Shown here: positions 41,316-50,005 of the stretch, in pieces
Position numbering within the stretch: position 1 is the stretch's first letter
How the letters are laid out: the number at the start of each line of letters is the position of its first letter
The notes under the pieces: generated by a model
What the model was told of the DNA's origin: nothing
What the model saw: the letters and a program-made list of their open reading frames with translations, nothing else
Databases searched by the model: none
Source of the DNA: Kluyveromyces lactis
Taxonomy: Eukaryota; Ascomycota; Saccharomycetes; Saccharomycetales; Saccharomycetaceae
Assembly (NCBI RefSeq): GCF_000002515.2
Contig: NC_006042.1
Span: forward strand, 1,240,001-1,304,000
Reading direction: 5' to 3'
DNA length: 64,000 bases
Made by a program: the position numbers and the translations under genes

Positions 41316-43247
41316 TTAGTCCGAGAAAAAGATACCCATCTTGAGAAGGTCCATATCTTGTTCAGTGTTTTCAGGACCTAACAACTTTGAATCCTTGTCG
41401 TCTTGTTCTTCCATTAATTCTTCTAGTGTTGGTGCTACAAACGGTGTATCATTAACATGTTCACTTAAAGGATCGTCTGGATCTATGCTATTCAAATTTA
41501 AGTTCATAAAAGAATTTTCGTCATCTTCGCTGAGTTTCAACAGCAATGACGAGGGCAACGAATCATCGAGATCGATTGGCAAATCGCCAAGTTTCGAACC
41601 AGGGTTCTTAGTCAGAGCATGTTTTTGTAAGAAGTAAAGCATACTAGCATCTTGCTCCGCGTTATAAGCCTTTGAATTCGCTAACGTATCTGTCATTGGG
41701 TCTTCTTCTTTAATGCAATCCAATTCATCCTGATGGGTAGAGTGGTGATCTACCTTAAGCTTTTGTATAGATTTCAAAGGTTCTTGAGAATGTGAAGTCG
41801 AAAGTTTGTATTTGGAATAGAACTCCATTTGCTCATAACCATCCAAGAATTTCATAGCTTCAATAGTATCAGAGAACTGAGAATTTGGTAAGCTCTTATT
41901 TGATGTGTGGCTACTACTTGGACTTGATCCTGTATTCGTCAAGGTAGATGAATTGGAAAGAAGTTGATTGCTCACGGTACGATTTAAGTCGGTAGAGAAT
42001 AAAGAACTTGGGGTAGATGATGATAGTAACAGATCGTCTTCATCTGTCAAACTTGCACGAGAACTCAAAGAAGAGGTCTGAACCATCCTTGAAGAGGAAA
42101 GATTTTTGATGAAGTCTCTATTTGGTTCATCATCTTCATCGAATTTCAAAAAGATTTCAGTATCGTCTGCAGGTTCTGGTTTCACTTCGATTTGTAACAT
42201 ATCAGCATCATTGTCAATGATAGATCTTTTACGAGGCAATCTCTCAGTATGTTCTTGCTTCACATGTACTGGCTCATGGTACGATTTATTTGTCATTGGT
42301 TTTGGAAGAATCTTCTGTTGCATTGGAACACTGCTGTTGACACTTGGTACTATGGTATGTGGAGATTTAGAATTTGATTCTTCTGGTACGATAGGGAACT
42401 GACGTTTCAATTCCTGTAAGTTACCCACTAGATCGGTAAGCTCCTTCTTAAGCTTATTGTTTTCCATCTTAAGGATCTTGATCTCTTTCTTCAAAGCAGT
42501 TTTGGAACCTGGTTTTTTCTTTGGCTCCACGGGTTGTGCAGATTGAATATGATCTAAAGTAACATCCAGCTGTTCCATTTTCACCTGTGGCTTAACTTTT
42601 GCGCTTTCCATTTTAGCTGATGGCTTTAAGGTCGGAATTGGCATGACTTGTTTCTTGCAAGCAGCTGGTGCAATTTTGGCACGGATGGGCTTAGGCTGGG
42701 TATGAGTGATCGATGTTGTCTGTTCAACTTGTATTGCTTTTGACTTGGCGTTTGTAGATTTACAGTTAGTCAACGGGATAGTTGATGATGATGATGATGA
42801 TGAGGAGCTTGCGGTTGGCACTCCTGTACGGACTGCAGTCGTTGTAGATGACGCTACTGTACCTTGATCAGAAGAAGAGCAACTTTTACCAGAATCAATA
42901 ACAGTGGCAGCCAAGTGTTTTTTCGATCCCGGTCTCAAATTCTCAACTTCTTTCACTGATTCCACAGGTTCTTGTTTAATCTTGGCATTAGTACTTGAAG
43001 CAGAAGCAGGCGTAGTGGACTCTACAGCCATACCCTTGACATTTGCCAGTTGCTGCTTTATCGATAAAGAAGGACTGGGTTTTCTACCCGGTTTAGGCCT
43101 CGGTGGAAGAACCCAGTGCCTAGACGTTCGAATCGTGATCCCAGTGGGTTTCTCATGTTTCTTCGGCTGTAAATTAGGAGCAATTGTAATCTGCTGATGA
43201 GGCCCAGTGTGTCCGTGAAGGGGCTCCAATGAAACTGGCCTGGACAT
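41316..43247 (-). CDS. HAP4: Hap4, activator subunit of the HAP2/3/4/5 CCAAT complex
   Basis: Hap4 supplies the activation domain of the CCAAT-binding complex that controls respiratory genes. The 643-residue protein has the diagnostic Hap4 motif SRHWVLPPRPKPGRK at about 42-56, which docks on Hap2/3/5. A leucine-zipper-like coiled coil lies at about 250-284 (LKKEIKILKMENNKLKKEL), a feature of non-Saccharomyces Hap4/HapX relatives. A Ser-only run (148-155) comes from a GAT/ATC microsatellite. The C-terminal half is acidic, with clusters such as FLKFDEDDEP, consistent with activation domains. It is transcribed leftward from a long, hairpin-rich promoter. S. cerevisiae HAP4 (YKL109W) has the same neighbour, SLD2. 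Confidence 0.95.
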   Translation of the reverse strand: MSRPVSLEPLHGHTGPHQQITIAPNLQPKKHEKPTGITIRTSRHWVLPPRPKPGRKPSPSLSIKQQLANVKGMAVESTTPASASSTNAKIKQEPVESVKEVENLRPGSKKHLAATVIDSGKSCSSSDQGTVASSTTTAVRTGVPTASSSSSSSSSTIPLTNCKSTNAKSKAIQVEQTTSITHTQPKPIRAKIAPAACKKQVMPIPTLKPSAKMESAKVKPQVKMEQLDVTLDHIQSAQPVEPKKKPGSKTALKKEIKILKMENNKLKKELTDLVGNLQELKRQFPIVPEESNSKSPHTIVPSVNSSVPMQQKILPKPMTNKSYHEPVHVKQEHTERLPRKRSIIDNDADMLQIEVKPEPADDTEIFLKFDEDDEPNRDFIKNLSSSRMVQTSSLSSRASLTDEDDLLLSSSTPSSLFSTDLNRTVSNQLLSNSSTLTNTGSSPSSSHTSNKSLPNSQFSDTIEAMKFLDGYEQMEFYSKYKLSTSHSQEPLKSIQKLKVDHHSTHQDELDCIKEEDPMTDTLANSKAYNAEQDASMLYFLQKHALTKNPGSKLGDLPIDLDDSLPSSLLLKLSEDDENSFMNLNLNSIDPDDPLSEHVNDTPFVAPTLEELMEEQDDKDSKLLGPENTEQDMDLLKMGIFFSD

Positions 43248-43624
43248 TAGTTAATTCTTACTCTGTGTCTGAAGTGCTTTTATTATAGAATTCTCTCCGG
43301 ACCAGCGAAAACAATATTAACTGGTTCGGAACCGGAGCCGTAACCAGAGTTGCGAAGTATGCGTTTGAAAGTAGGATACAAAAACCTTACGGCGAGATGC
43401 AACCTAAATTAGTTTGAACCACCTGCGATACGATTGAATCACGCTTGTTGAGTCCTTGTGTGTCTGTTAGAACCTGTTTTAGTTTCGGAGAAGTCGTTTG
43501 TTTCGGTAGAATTAACTACTCAACTTTTCAATTTAAACCGAAATTGAGAGAGAGAGAGAGAGGGGGAACAATGGTAAAAATGAGGGCATGATACATCAAG
43601 ACGAGCCATCATGAATTTATATAT

Positions 43625-43652
43625 CTCAGGCCATAAGATAGTATGGCCTGAG
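43625..43652. repeat. Perfect 11-bp inverted repeat
   Basis: Arm CTCAGGCCATA (43625-43635), spacer AGATAG, then the exact reverse complement TATGGCCTGAG (43642-43652). Confidence 0.95.
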
Positions 43653-43824
43653 TACTAAGAGGTATCTCAAGTTTGAAATGGGGATTGGGTGTTGAGTTGC
43701 TAATAATTGATCACGTGACCATGACCCCAGATACAAAGCCACGCTCCCAAACTGGATCCCCCCCCTCCTCCCCGTTACAGTACTACGCTAGTACTAGCAT
43801 GCTGAATTCACATCCCCAATCAAT

Positions 43825-43849
43825 GCAACAGCAGCGTAGCTGCTGTTGC
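43825..43849. repeat. Perfect 11-bp inverted repeat
   Basis: Arm GCAACAGCAGC (43825-43835), spacer GTA, then the exact reverse complement GCTGCTGTTGC (43839-43849). Confidence 0.95.
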
Positions 43850-44277
43850 TGGGATCACCTATCGTTTAATTTCTTGATACCTGCGTCGTTTCCGATGCCA
43901 CATTCTACAATGTGGAATGAGAAGCTAAAACCTCATAAAAATACCCTATAAAAAGCCTGAATGAGCGAATGCAATTACAAACTCCATCTGTAGTCATTGT
44001 AGACTAGCTAAATCATTCTAATGAGGCATAGCTGTCAACCAGATATATAGTTATTTGACGGTGTCACAGCAAATATGTGGGGCTGGTCTTGACATCCCCG
44101 GGTAACCCCTTCTGTTTTCGAAAAGTCATCGAAAAGTTGAGAACAGAAAGAACTGGAACTAATAACAGCATTAAACACTAAACTACTCATCGGATTAACT
44201 TCTAAGCTTTGTCTAAGAACGCCGTTCCAGTTCGAGTAAACTGCGCATATCCAAGAAATACAACAAGACTATAGGAT

Positions 44278-44697
44278 ATGGCACACAGAGCGTTTATACA
44301 GGTGATTTTCACCGGGGCACAGGTGTTTGGACGTGCGTTTGCGGAATCTTACAGACAAGCAGCAGCTCAAACAGCTAAACAAACGGCAAATGCTTCTAGA
44401 GGCCGTGGTGCTAGCGCAGAATACGGAGGTATCACTTTAGATGAGAGTTCTAAGATTTTGAACATTGAGAATGAACAGGATATGAATTTGGATAAAATCA
44501 ACGAAAGATTCAAGTATTTGTTCGAGATCAACGATAAAGAGAAAGGTGGATCATTCTACTTGCAGAGTAAGATTTACAGGGCAGCAGAGCGTTTGAAGTA
44601 CGAGCTTGCTGAAAAGGAAAAGGCTGCCAATCCAGAACTGAATCAAGAACAAGCGAAGTCGAGTTCCACGACGGAGTCACCGGAGTTGAAAAAATAG
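44278..44697 (+). CDS. PAM16: Pam16/Tim16, J-like subunit of the TIM23 import motor
   Basis: Pam16 is a matrix-side inner-membrane protein that pairs with Pam18 and restrains its stimulation of mitochondrial Hsp70. The 139-residue protein (S. cerevisiae 149) begins MAHRAFIQVIFTGAQVFGRAFAESYRQAA, an uncleaved hydrophobic targeting region. The J-like domain (about 52-112) ends in KGGSFYLQSKIYRAAERLKYEL. In place of the HPD motif of true J proteins it has DKE (86-88), the known Pam16 signature. The ATG at 44278 gives the family N-terminus. Confidence 0.97.
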   Translation: MAHRAFIQVIFTGAQVFGRAFAESYRQAAAQTAKQTANASRGRGASAEYGGITLDESSKILNIENEQDMNLDKINERFKYLFEINDKEKGGSFYLQSKIYRAAERLKYELAEKEKAANPELNQEQAKSSSTTESPELKK

Positions 44698-44879
44698 CGT
44701 AAGGTCATTCTCTCTGGCCTAGTATAAGTTTTGTAAATAGTTCAAATAAACCGAAATACACGCATCGCATGCTCATCGTATCATGTTCAGCACAATATCA
44801 TCAGTGGTTGATGAAGCTGATTTATGTCTACAACTAATTAATACAAAAATTCTCTAGAAGATGGGAAAACTGTTCCATC

Positions 44880-45026
44880 ATGAAGAAGGGCACAACGGAG
44901 AGTGAAAATCCAAACTCTCAGGCAGCCATTACGCAAAGCCCTCTGGATCACATGCAACACCTGGAAGAACAACTAGAGCGAGCTGTTAAACCGCTTCTAA
45001 TCATCACTTTCCAGACCTCTTCATAA
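44880..45026 (+). CDS. Candidate 48-codon micro-ORF
   Basis: ATG-initiated frame encoding a hydrophilic peptide (starting MKKGTTESENPNSQ) with a short predicted helix (LDHMQHLEEQLERAV) and a hydrophobic end (LLIITF). I do not recognise it. It lies 182 bp after PAM16 in the same direction. Such a length arises easily by chance, so support is weak. Confidence 0.22.
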   Translation: MKKGTTESENPNSQAAITQSPLDHMQHLEEQLERAVKPLLIITFQTSS

Positions 45027-45130
45027 TGGTTAAAAGAAAGAAGTGATGCAAAAAACCGGGAAAAGGAAGAGACTTCCCCTCCCAACTCAATGCGCTTCCA
45101 ACTTTATTGATCTAAGAAACCGGAAACGAA

Positions 45131-45319
45131 ATGGAAACTGTGGCCAGCTTGTTTGGGGCTAGTCAGGATCCATTCAGCTATGGGTTAAAAAATGGTAACA
45201 GTCACTCTTCTCCAGTATTAACTAAAGCCGTTCCTAGATCTCCGAAGAAACCTAGGAAAAACTTCTTGAGAAAAGAGATAACCGAAACCGTAGGTTTCTA
45301 TGGTGTATATGTGTATTAA
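45131..45319 (+). CDS. Candidate 62-residue hypothetical protein
   Basis: ATG-initiated frame beginning METVASLFGASQDPFSYGLK, with a basic centre (PRSPKKPRKNFLRKE) and an aromatic tail ending VYVY. Codons look yeast-like (TTG, AGA, GGT, GCC, AAG). A CCCCT STRE lies at 45074-45078. I do not recognise a family, and no membrane segment or signal peptide is seen. It could be a lineage-specific small gene or noise. Confidence 0.35.
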   Translation: METVASLFGASQDPFSYGLKNGNSHSSPVLTKAVPRSPKKPRKNFLRKEITETVGFYGVYVY

Positions 45320-46150
45320 TATTATCTTGAGATAGTACTAACCACTACTGATGATTGGTTTATTAAGAACAAACATCAAAAAGATTTTCCAATCTTTGAA
45401 CTGTAAGAGTGTTTGAAAGAGGTTCAAAGTGTTGAAAAATTTGCCACTTTTATACTATTGATCGGAAAGATTACCCGGACATACGTCTCTACTATTATAA
45501 TTGATTTAGGGTTTTACCAGGTAAGATATCGTTGACCAGACAAGCATGTTGCAGATATTTGGGGCCCTTCATGGTGTATATTGCCTAGTCGAGAATCAGT
45601 TTATATGAAATGTAAATCTGTTCATCCAAGTGGGATCTTTTGAGTCGAACTTATAAGCAATATACTGCTCATCTTGCCCATGCAGCTCGTCCTACTCACT
45701 GCACTGCTTAATAAGTGTCAATATCCAGGAACTTCGGTTACTTAGAGTAGTACCCAGCTTCTGGGCTGTGGCACCAGCAGTAACTATACCGTTTAGATTT
45801 ATATATAGTTATAGAAAGGTTCGGGTATTAATGTCTGTCAGTCCAAGATAATGTGACGTTAACAACCATTTGACAGTAAAGCTTCCGAAGCTGCTACTTT
45901 CGATCCAAGTTCTCGAGTCTATGATTCTTCATGAGATCACCTGGACAGCCACCCAATTGTTACAATAGACCTCTTGTTGGCTGATCGGTTCCACCTTTTC
46001 TTTCATAACTTGAGAACTCTCATCTTTTAAAGTGAAAAAGTCTAATATTGAGAGATGAGCCTTAGCAACTGAGAAAGTAACTACTCGTATCCAAACAACA
46101 CAGTAAAAGGATATACATAGCACTGGAATAATATTGCCAAAACAGTCACA

Positions 46151-47647
46151 ATGACGAAAGAGGATGCTATTGAGTATGCTATAAAGGAATTGCCCAACAT
46201 TTTGCCACTAGATACAGAACAGATCAAAGATCTATGTGAACAGACGATAAAAGAAGGCAACAACCCTGAACAGATAGCCCAATCCTTTTTTGATCTTTTA
46301 GGGCAAGACGACTCATCGGTACATTTCATATTTGAGTTCAATGAGAGGCTCATGGAATTGCCCCGTAAAACGGCTGTCAAGAAACCAATAGTGAACGAAA
46401 CAACCAATACTAAAAAAGTGATATCTCCATTGATTAATACTGTGAAAACCAATGATTCCAGGGCCGAGTTCGCCAACAAGTCTATTCAAGCAACGAAACC
46501 GATATTGAATAGAGAATTAAAAAAGGTACCGACTGCCAAGGCTGTGAAAAAGGATTCGGGGAAAGAGAGTAAAGAAGTCAGATTAGATTCATTGAAGGAT
46601 ATCGATGATGTGTTAAAGATGTTGGAGATGAGGTCAGTCTCTGGGGATTCCGGTCAATATAAATGCAATTGCCAGGGAACAAGGCACCCAATATTCGATC
46701 CTGCACCAAACTGTCTGTCATGTGGCAAAATAATATGTGTCAAAGAAGGTTTGCATATGAACAATTGCAGCTTTTGCGGAGCTGAATTAATCCCAGCTAA
46801 GGAACGCGAACAAATCTTAGAATTGCTACGGTTAGAGAGAGAACAAATAGAGCTTCAGAAAGTTGAAGAGAACAAGCCCAAGCCGAAGCAAACCAAGAAA
46901 TATAAGATTAAATCTGGTGCAGGCACAAATTTATGGCAAGAACAAGAGAAAATGCTACAAAGAGTGGAGAAAGATCGGGAACAAGAGAGAGAGATTAAAC
47001 GACAACAAATATTGAATGGGGAGTCAAAGGAAGAAGAGGAGGATGAACAACTTATTGAAGCACGAAATCGACTCGACAAGCTACTTCATTTCCAGGATAC
47101 CAGTGCTGAAAGAACCAAGATCATTGACAATGCTAGTGATTTCGCTATGAATGAAGATGTCATGTGGGGTTCTGCTTACGAAAGAGCATTACAACTAAAG
47201 AAACAGCAAAGAAATTTACGAAAATGGGAAAAGATTGAGAATGAACGCAATGGAAGGCGTGAAAAGGTCGTCTTGGACTTGACGATCGGTAAGGATGGTA
47301 AAGTTGTTATGACAGAAGCAGTTAGAAAGAGCAGCAAAAAAACGAATGCAACTAGTGATGATGAAATAGATGATATTAGCGATGAAGAAGATCTCCAAGA
47401 CTTGGAAGATATCAAGAATTTGAAGTTAGAGATAAATCAACAAAAACAGAAGGAGAGTTCCAAGTTAACAAACAATGTTTGGGATTATAACAAGGCGCAG
47501 TCGGAGTTTAAGAAACCTGTATACATAGCAAACGCTGAGGAAGAAAAAGAATCTGCTCCTAAAAAGGTATCAAATGAAGTTCATCGTGTCCAAGTAGGTA
47601 TTGATGATAGACCATCACTTCAAGATAGCATTTTGGCAATTTTGTGA
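46151..47647 (+). CDS. RQT4: Rqt4, ASC-1/TRIP4-like subunit of the ribosome quality trigger complex
   Basis: Rqt4, with Slh1 and Cue3, forms the RQT complex that splits collided, Hel2-ubiquitinated ribosomes. The 498-residue protein (S. cerevisiae about 530) contains the ASC-1 zinc finger of the C2HC5 type at about 171-214, with CNCQGTRHPIF, NCLSCGKIICVKEG and NCSFCGAEL. An N-terminal helical region (about 1-60) precedes a Lys-rich linker, and the C-terminal half is charged and largely helical, with an acidic patch (ATSDDEIDDISDEEDLQDLED). Gene order RQT4-DBP7-RPC37-GCN3, interrupted by GSM1, matches YKR023W-YKR026C. Confidence 0.93.
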   Translation: MTKEDAIEYAIKELPNILPLDTEQIKDLCEQTIKEGNNPEQIAQSFFDLLGQDDSSVHFIFEFNERLMELPRKTAVKKPIVNETTNTKKVISPLINTVKTNDSRAEFANKSIQATKPILNRELKKVPTAKAVKKDSGKESKEVRLDSLKDIDDVLKMLEMRSVSGDSGQYKCNCQGTRHPIFDPAPNCLSCGKIICVKEGLHMNNCSFCGAELIPAKEREQILELLRLEREQIELQKVEENKPKPKQTKKYKIKSGAGTNLWQEQEKMLQRVEKDREQEREIKRQQILNGESKEEEEDEQLIEARNRLDKLLHFQDTSAERTKIIDNASDFAMNEDVMWGSAYERALQLKKQQRNLRKWEKIENERNGRREKVVLDLTIGKDGKVVMTEAVRKSSKKTNATSDDEIDDISDEEDLQDLEDIKNLKLEINQQKQKESSKLTNNVWDYNKAQSEFKKPVYIANAEEEKESAPKKVSNEVHRVQVGIDDRPSLQDSILAIL

Positions 47648-47757
47648 AATTTGTCTGCCCGGACCGCCGATGTTTCCATAATCAATAAATAAATGTGTTG
47701 GAAAATTTATATATAGTTACATATCGAGCAAGCGTTACGGTTGGAACAATTCGACTA

Positions 47758-49497
47758 TCATTCAATATCGAAAATTGGTAAGAACTGGCCCATTATTAAC
47801 ATTGGAATATTAAATGCATCTCTTTTAACTGTCCAAATACATGCACACCGTAGATAGCATCCATTCTTTAACAAAAGGTTACATTCGCTAAAAATAGCCT
47901 GACCATCAGAAGTTCCGGTCGATGAATTGAAGGGCCCACTTTGAGTTGAACCAAATGCCAAATACTCATGGAATATATCATAGTAATCTACTATGCTTTC
48001 ATTGTCCATGAATTCCATGATAAACTTTCGTTTGTTTAAAATCTCCTTTTTGTTGAACCCGGTAAGGGATATAAATTCATTAGAAGCAAAGCATATCTCC
48101 CCTGACCTTCTCCATATACACATTGGGGTACAATTTACAAGTTTGGCCATGCTTTCATACTCTAACAATGCCCTTTGGAGAATAATTTCTTGTAATTTTA
48201 AATCTTGAGCAATTAAACTATTAGTTAGTGTAACGAATATTGGTGCATAATGTGTTTTAATAGAGTGGGCTATATTTTGCAATTGCTCGGGGCCATCCCT
48301 CTGAGATTTACCCGAGGAAGGTTTATCTGAATTAATGAATCTCCATCTCAAAAATCTTAACAGTTCCAGATAAGCTGACTTATAATTATGCGGTTGAATT
48401 AAAGCTTGATGTTTGTACAAGTCCTCAGGTGTCTTAACCAGTAATCTAAACCTGTATGGACTCAAATTCTCCACAGTTTCACCACCTTGAGATTCCGGTG
48501 ACGTATCATTTGCAGAATGCCTTTTAGATTCACTTGCCATTTGATCTAACGATATGTGCGGCCTGGAATGCGTCCTTTTCAACCCATTGCTTGTGAGATT
48601 TAGCAGTTCCTGAGTATTGATAGGTCTTTGAGATTCAGTGATAGGATCCATTTTCATCATGTTACTTGGAGACCACGCTATATTGGAATTCAAGTATGTC
48701 TTTGAGTTATTTCGGGAAAGGTTTGGTGTCGATAGCATATCATTGAGCTTTGTATATTCTTCCGTAGTCCATACACTCCCGAACTCCCCAGTGCTACTGT
48801 TGCTGCTCGTATGATCTGAATTCAGCTTCTCTGGGATTGGCAGCAGCTGCTGTGCTGGTTGTTGCGGCCCCTGCTGAGGTGCTCGCTCAGAAAGTGGTTT
48901 ATTCTTAAATTCCTCCAAGGGAGTCTTATCAGCCAGAGAGGGTAAATTGGCTGCACTATTCTGATTACTTGGCAACAAGGCATCCGAGATAATGGGCTCT
49001 GCAGTTGGGTTGAATAACTGAGTGAGACTGGGAATCTTCGGCAACTCTGGCGACATAACTTTCTTCTGTTTCCCAAACATATCAGATGGAGAATTTATAA
49101 CGGGCATTTGTAACGGTAAAGAATCCATAGCTAGCTTGGAGATCCTCGTCTTCTTTGTCGAAACTCCAGTTTGCTTGGCCTTTATTATTTTACTCGAATT
49201 TTGTCTATTGCTAACGGCAGTTGCAGTATTAATAACGGGGATCAGTTGTTGATTAATAGTATTAGATATCTCTGACTTTGTCGACGCCGAAACCTCACGT
49301 TCCTTCTTAACTTTCCGCGGTCCGCGTTTCCTGGGCTTACGCTCCTTATCCCTACATGTGTCACCAATCCCACGCTTCGAGCAGTTTTGGCAGGGTCTAC
49401 CAAGATCACATTGTAAATGCTTCTCATGGCAAAACACACAAGCTGTCGGTATCGGTTTTCGATTCAGTTTCTCTTGAGCTGTAAGTTTCTTCGTCAT
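47758..49497 (-). CDS. GSM1: Gsm1, Zn2Cys6 transcription factor of the Ert1/Rds2 group
   Basis: Gsm1 is a zinc-cluster factor linked to glucose starvation and energy metabolism, and its family (Ert1, Rds2) governs gluconeogenic genes. The 579-residue protein (S. cerevisiae 618) has its binuclear cluster at the N-terminus: C20, C23, C30, C36, C39 and C48, followed by a basic stretch. The C-terminal half includes the conserved PAS-like domain with LVNCTPMCIWRRSGEICFASNEFISLTGFNK and ends WTVKRDAFNIPMLIMGQFLPIFDIE, nearly identical to S. cerevisiae Gsm1. The first in-frame ATG is at 49497 (MTKKLTAQEK), which matches the family start. It sits inside a YKR block, while its ortholog is YJL103C. Confidence 0.95.
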   Translation of the reverse strand: MTKKLTAQEKLNRKPIPTACVFCHEKHLQCDLGRPCQNCSKRGIGDTCRDKERKPRKRGPRKVKKEREVSASTKSEISNTINQQLIPVINTATAVSNRQNSSKIIKAKQTGVSTKKTRISKLAMDSLPLQMPVINSPSDMFGKQKKVMSPELPKIPSLTQLFNPTAEPIISDALLPSNQNSAANLPSLADKTPLEEFKNKPLSERAPQQGPQQPAQQLLPIPEKLNSDHTSSNSSTGEFGSVWTTEEYTKLNDMLSTPNLSRNNSKTYLNSNIAWSPSNMMKMDPITESQRPINTQELLNLTSNGLKRTHSRPHISLDQMASESKRHSANDTSPESQGGETVENLSPYRFRLLVKTPEDLYKHQALIQPHNYKSAYLELLRFLRWRFINSDKPSSGKSQRDGPEQLQNIAHSIKTHYAPIFVTLTNSLIAQDLKLQEIILQRALLEYESMAKLVNCTPMCIWRRSGEICFASNEFISLTGFNKKEILNKRKFIMEFMDNESIVDYYDIFHEYLAFGSTQSGPFNSSTGTSDGQAIFSECNLLLKNGCYLRCACIWTVKRDAFNIPMLIMGQFLPIFDIE

Positions 49498-50005
49498 TAC
49501 AAAATATACCAACCATAAAATACAACTTAGTTCTTATAATAAATAGTTCCGGTCGAGGAATAATACCTTGTTGAATACCCTGGTCTCTTCCAAAATTAGA
49601 AAAGCGATCGAAAACAGCGATATCTGAAAGGCTGAATAACTCAGTATTAGAGTCTTGAGTAGCGAATGTCTCAGCCAGGTGATATGTACCGTTTCCGGTA
49701 TATAAGAAGTTAATTTGGATAATTCAAACGAAGTTCTTAAATCTTGTTTGTCATTTTCTTTATATCTGGGGAAAACATTCAAAAAGTGTTGATGATTTAT
49801 TTTGAATCAGCAAAGGGTTCAAGACGAACTGGAGTAAATCGCGACCTTTAAAAACTCTCGCTTAGTATACTAGCATTTAAAAGCTGTACTAAGGGGGTAA
49901 AAGATTGGCTTTTAGTGTCTATCAAATGTTTATGTAGTGCAAATGTTAGAAATACATGAGTTTTGAATAAAGTATATGTAGAAGTTGGCTGGAGTGAGTT
50001 TACAT
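49498..50005. promoter_or_regulatory. GSM1 promoter / DBP7 3' region
   Basis: This spacer lies between two leftward genes. One STRE (AGGGG, 49892-49896) is present and may suit a starvation-responsive factor. Nothing else is recognised. Confidence 0.35.

Larger units (their letters stand above)
43248..44277. promoter_or_regulatory. HAP4/PAM16 divergent promoter with inverted repeats
   Basis: This 1.03-kb spacer contains a GA microsatellite (about 43549-43561), two perfect 11-bp inverted repeats, the 12-bp palindrome GCTAGTACTAGC (43787-43798), a CACGTG at 43712-43717, a C8 run (43758-43765) and a Reb1-like CCGGGTAA at 44098-44105 before PAM16. The first ~335 bp upstream of HAP4 contain no ATG on its strand, so I see no uORFs there. 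A 92-codon rightward open frame is rejected. Confidence 0.6.
44698..46150. other. Long PAM16/RQT4 spacer (1.45 kb)
   Basis: This spacer is unusually long for this compact region. It holds two candidate micro-ORFs (44880-45026 and 45131-45319), a Reb1-like TTACCCGG at 45471-45478 and a small hairpin (CCCAG/CTGGG) near 45757. I could not find tRNA boxes, convincing snoRNA boxes, or a centromere or LTR signature in it. Confidence 0.4.

Noticed and set aside
43673-43951. 92-codon open frame in the HAP4/PAM16 spacer
   Set aside because: It starts with a non-ATG codon, crosses the palindromes and the C8 run, and has no recognisable family.
45282-45370. Intron extending the 62-residue candidate (TACTAAC at 45336-45342)
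   Set aside because: The only 5' splice candidates (GTAGGT, GTATAT) are poor, so the branch-point match is probably chance.
44698-46150. snoRNA, LTR or other mobile element in the long PAM16-RQT4 spacer
   Set aside because: No paired C/D boxes, no H/ACA pattern, no terminal repeats and no target-site duplication could be made out by eye.
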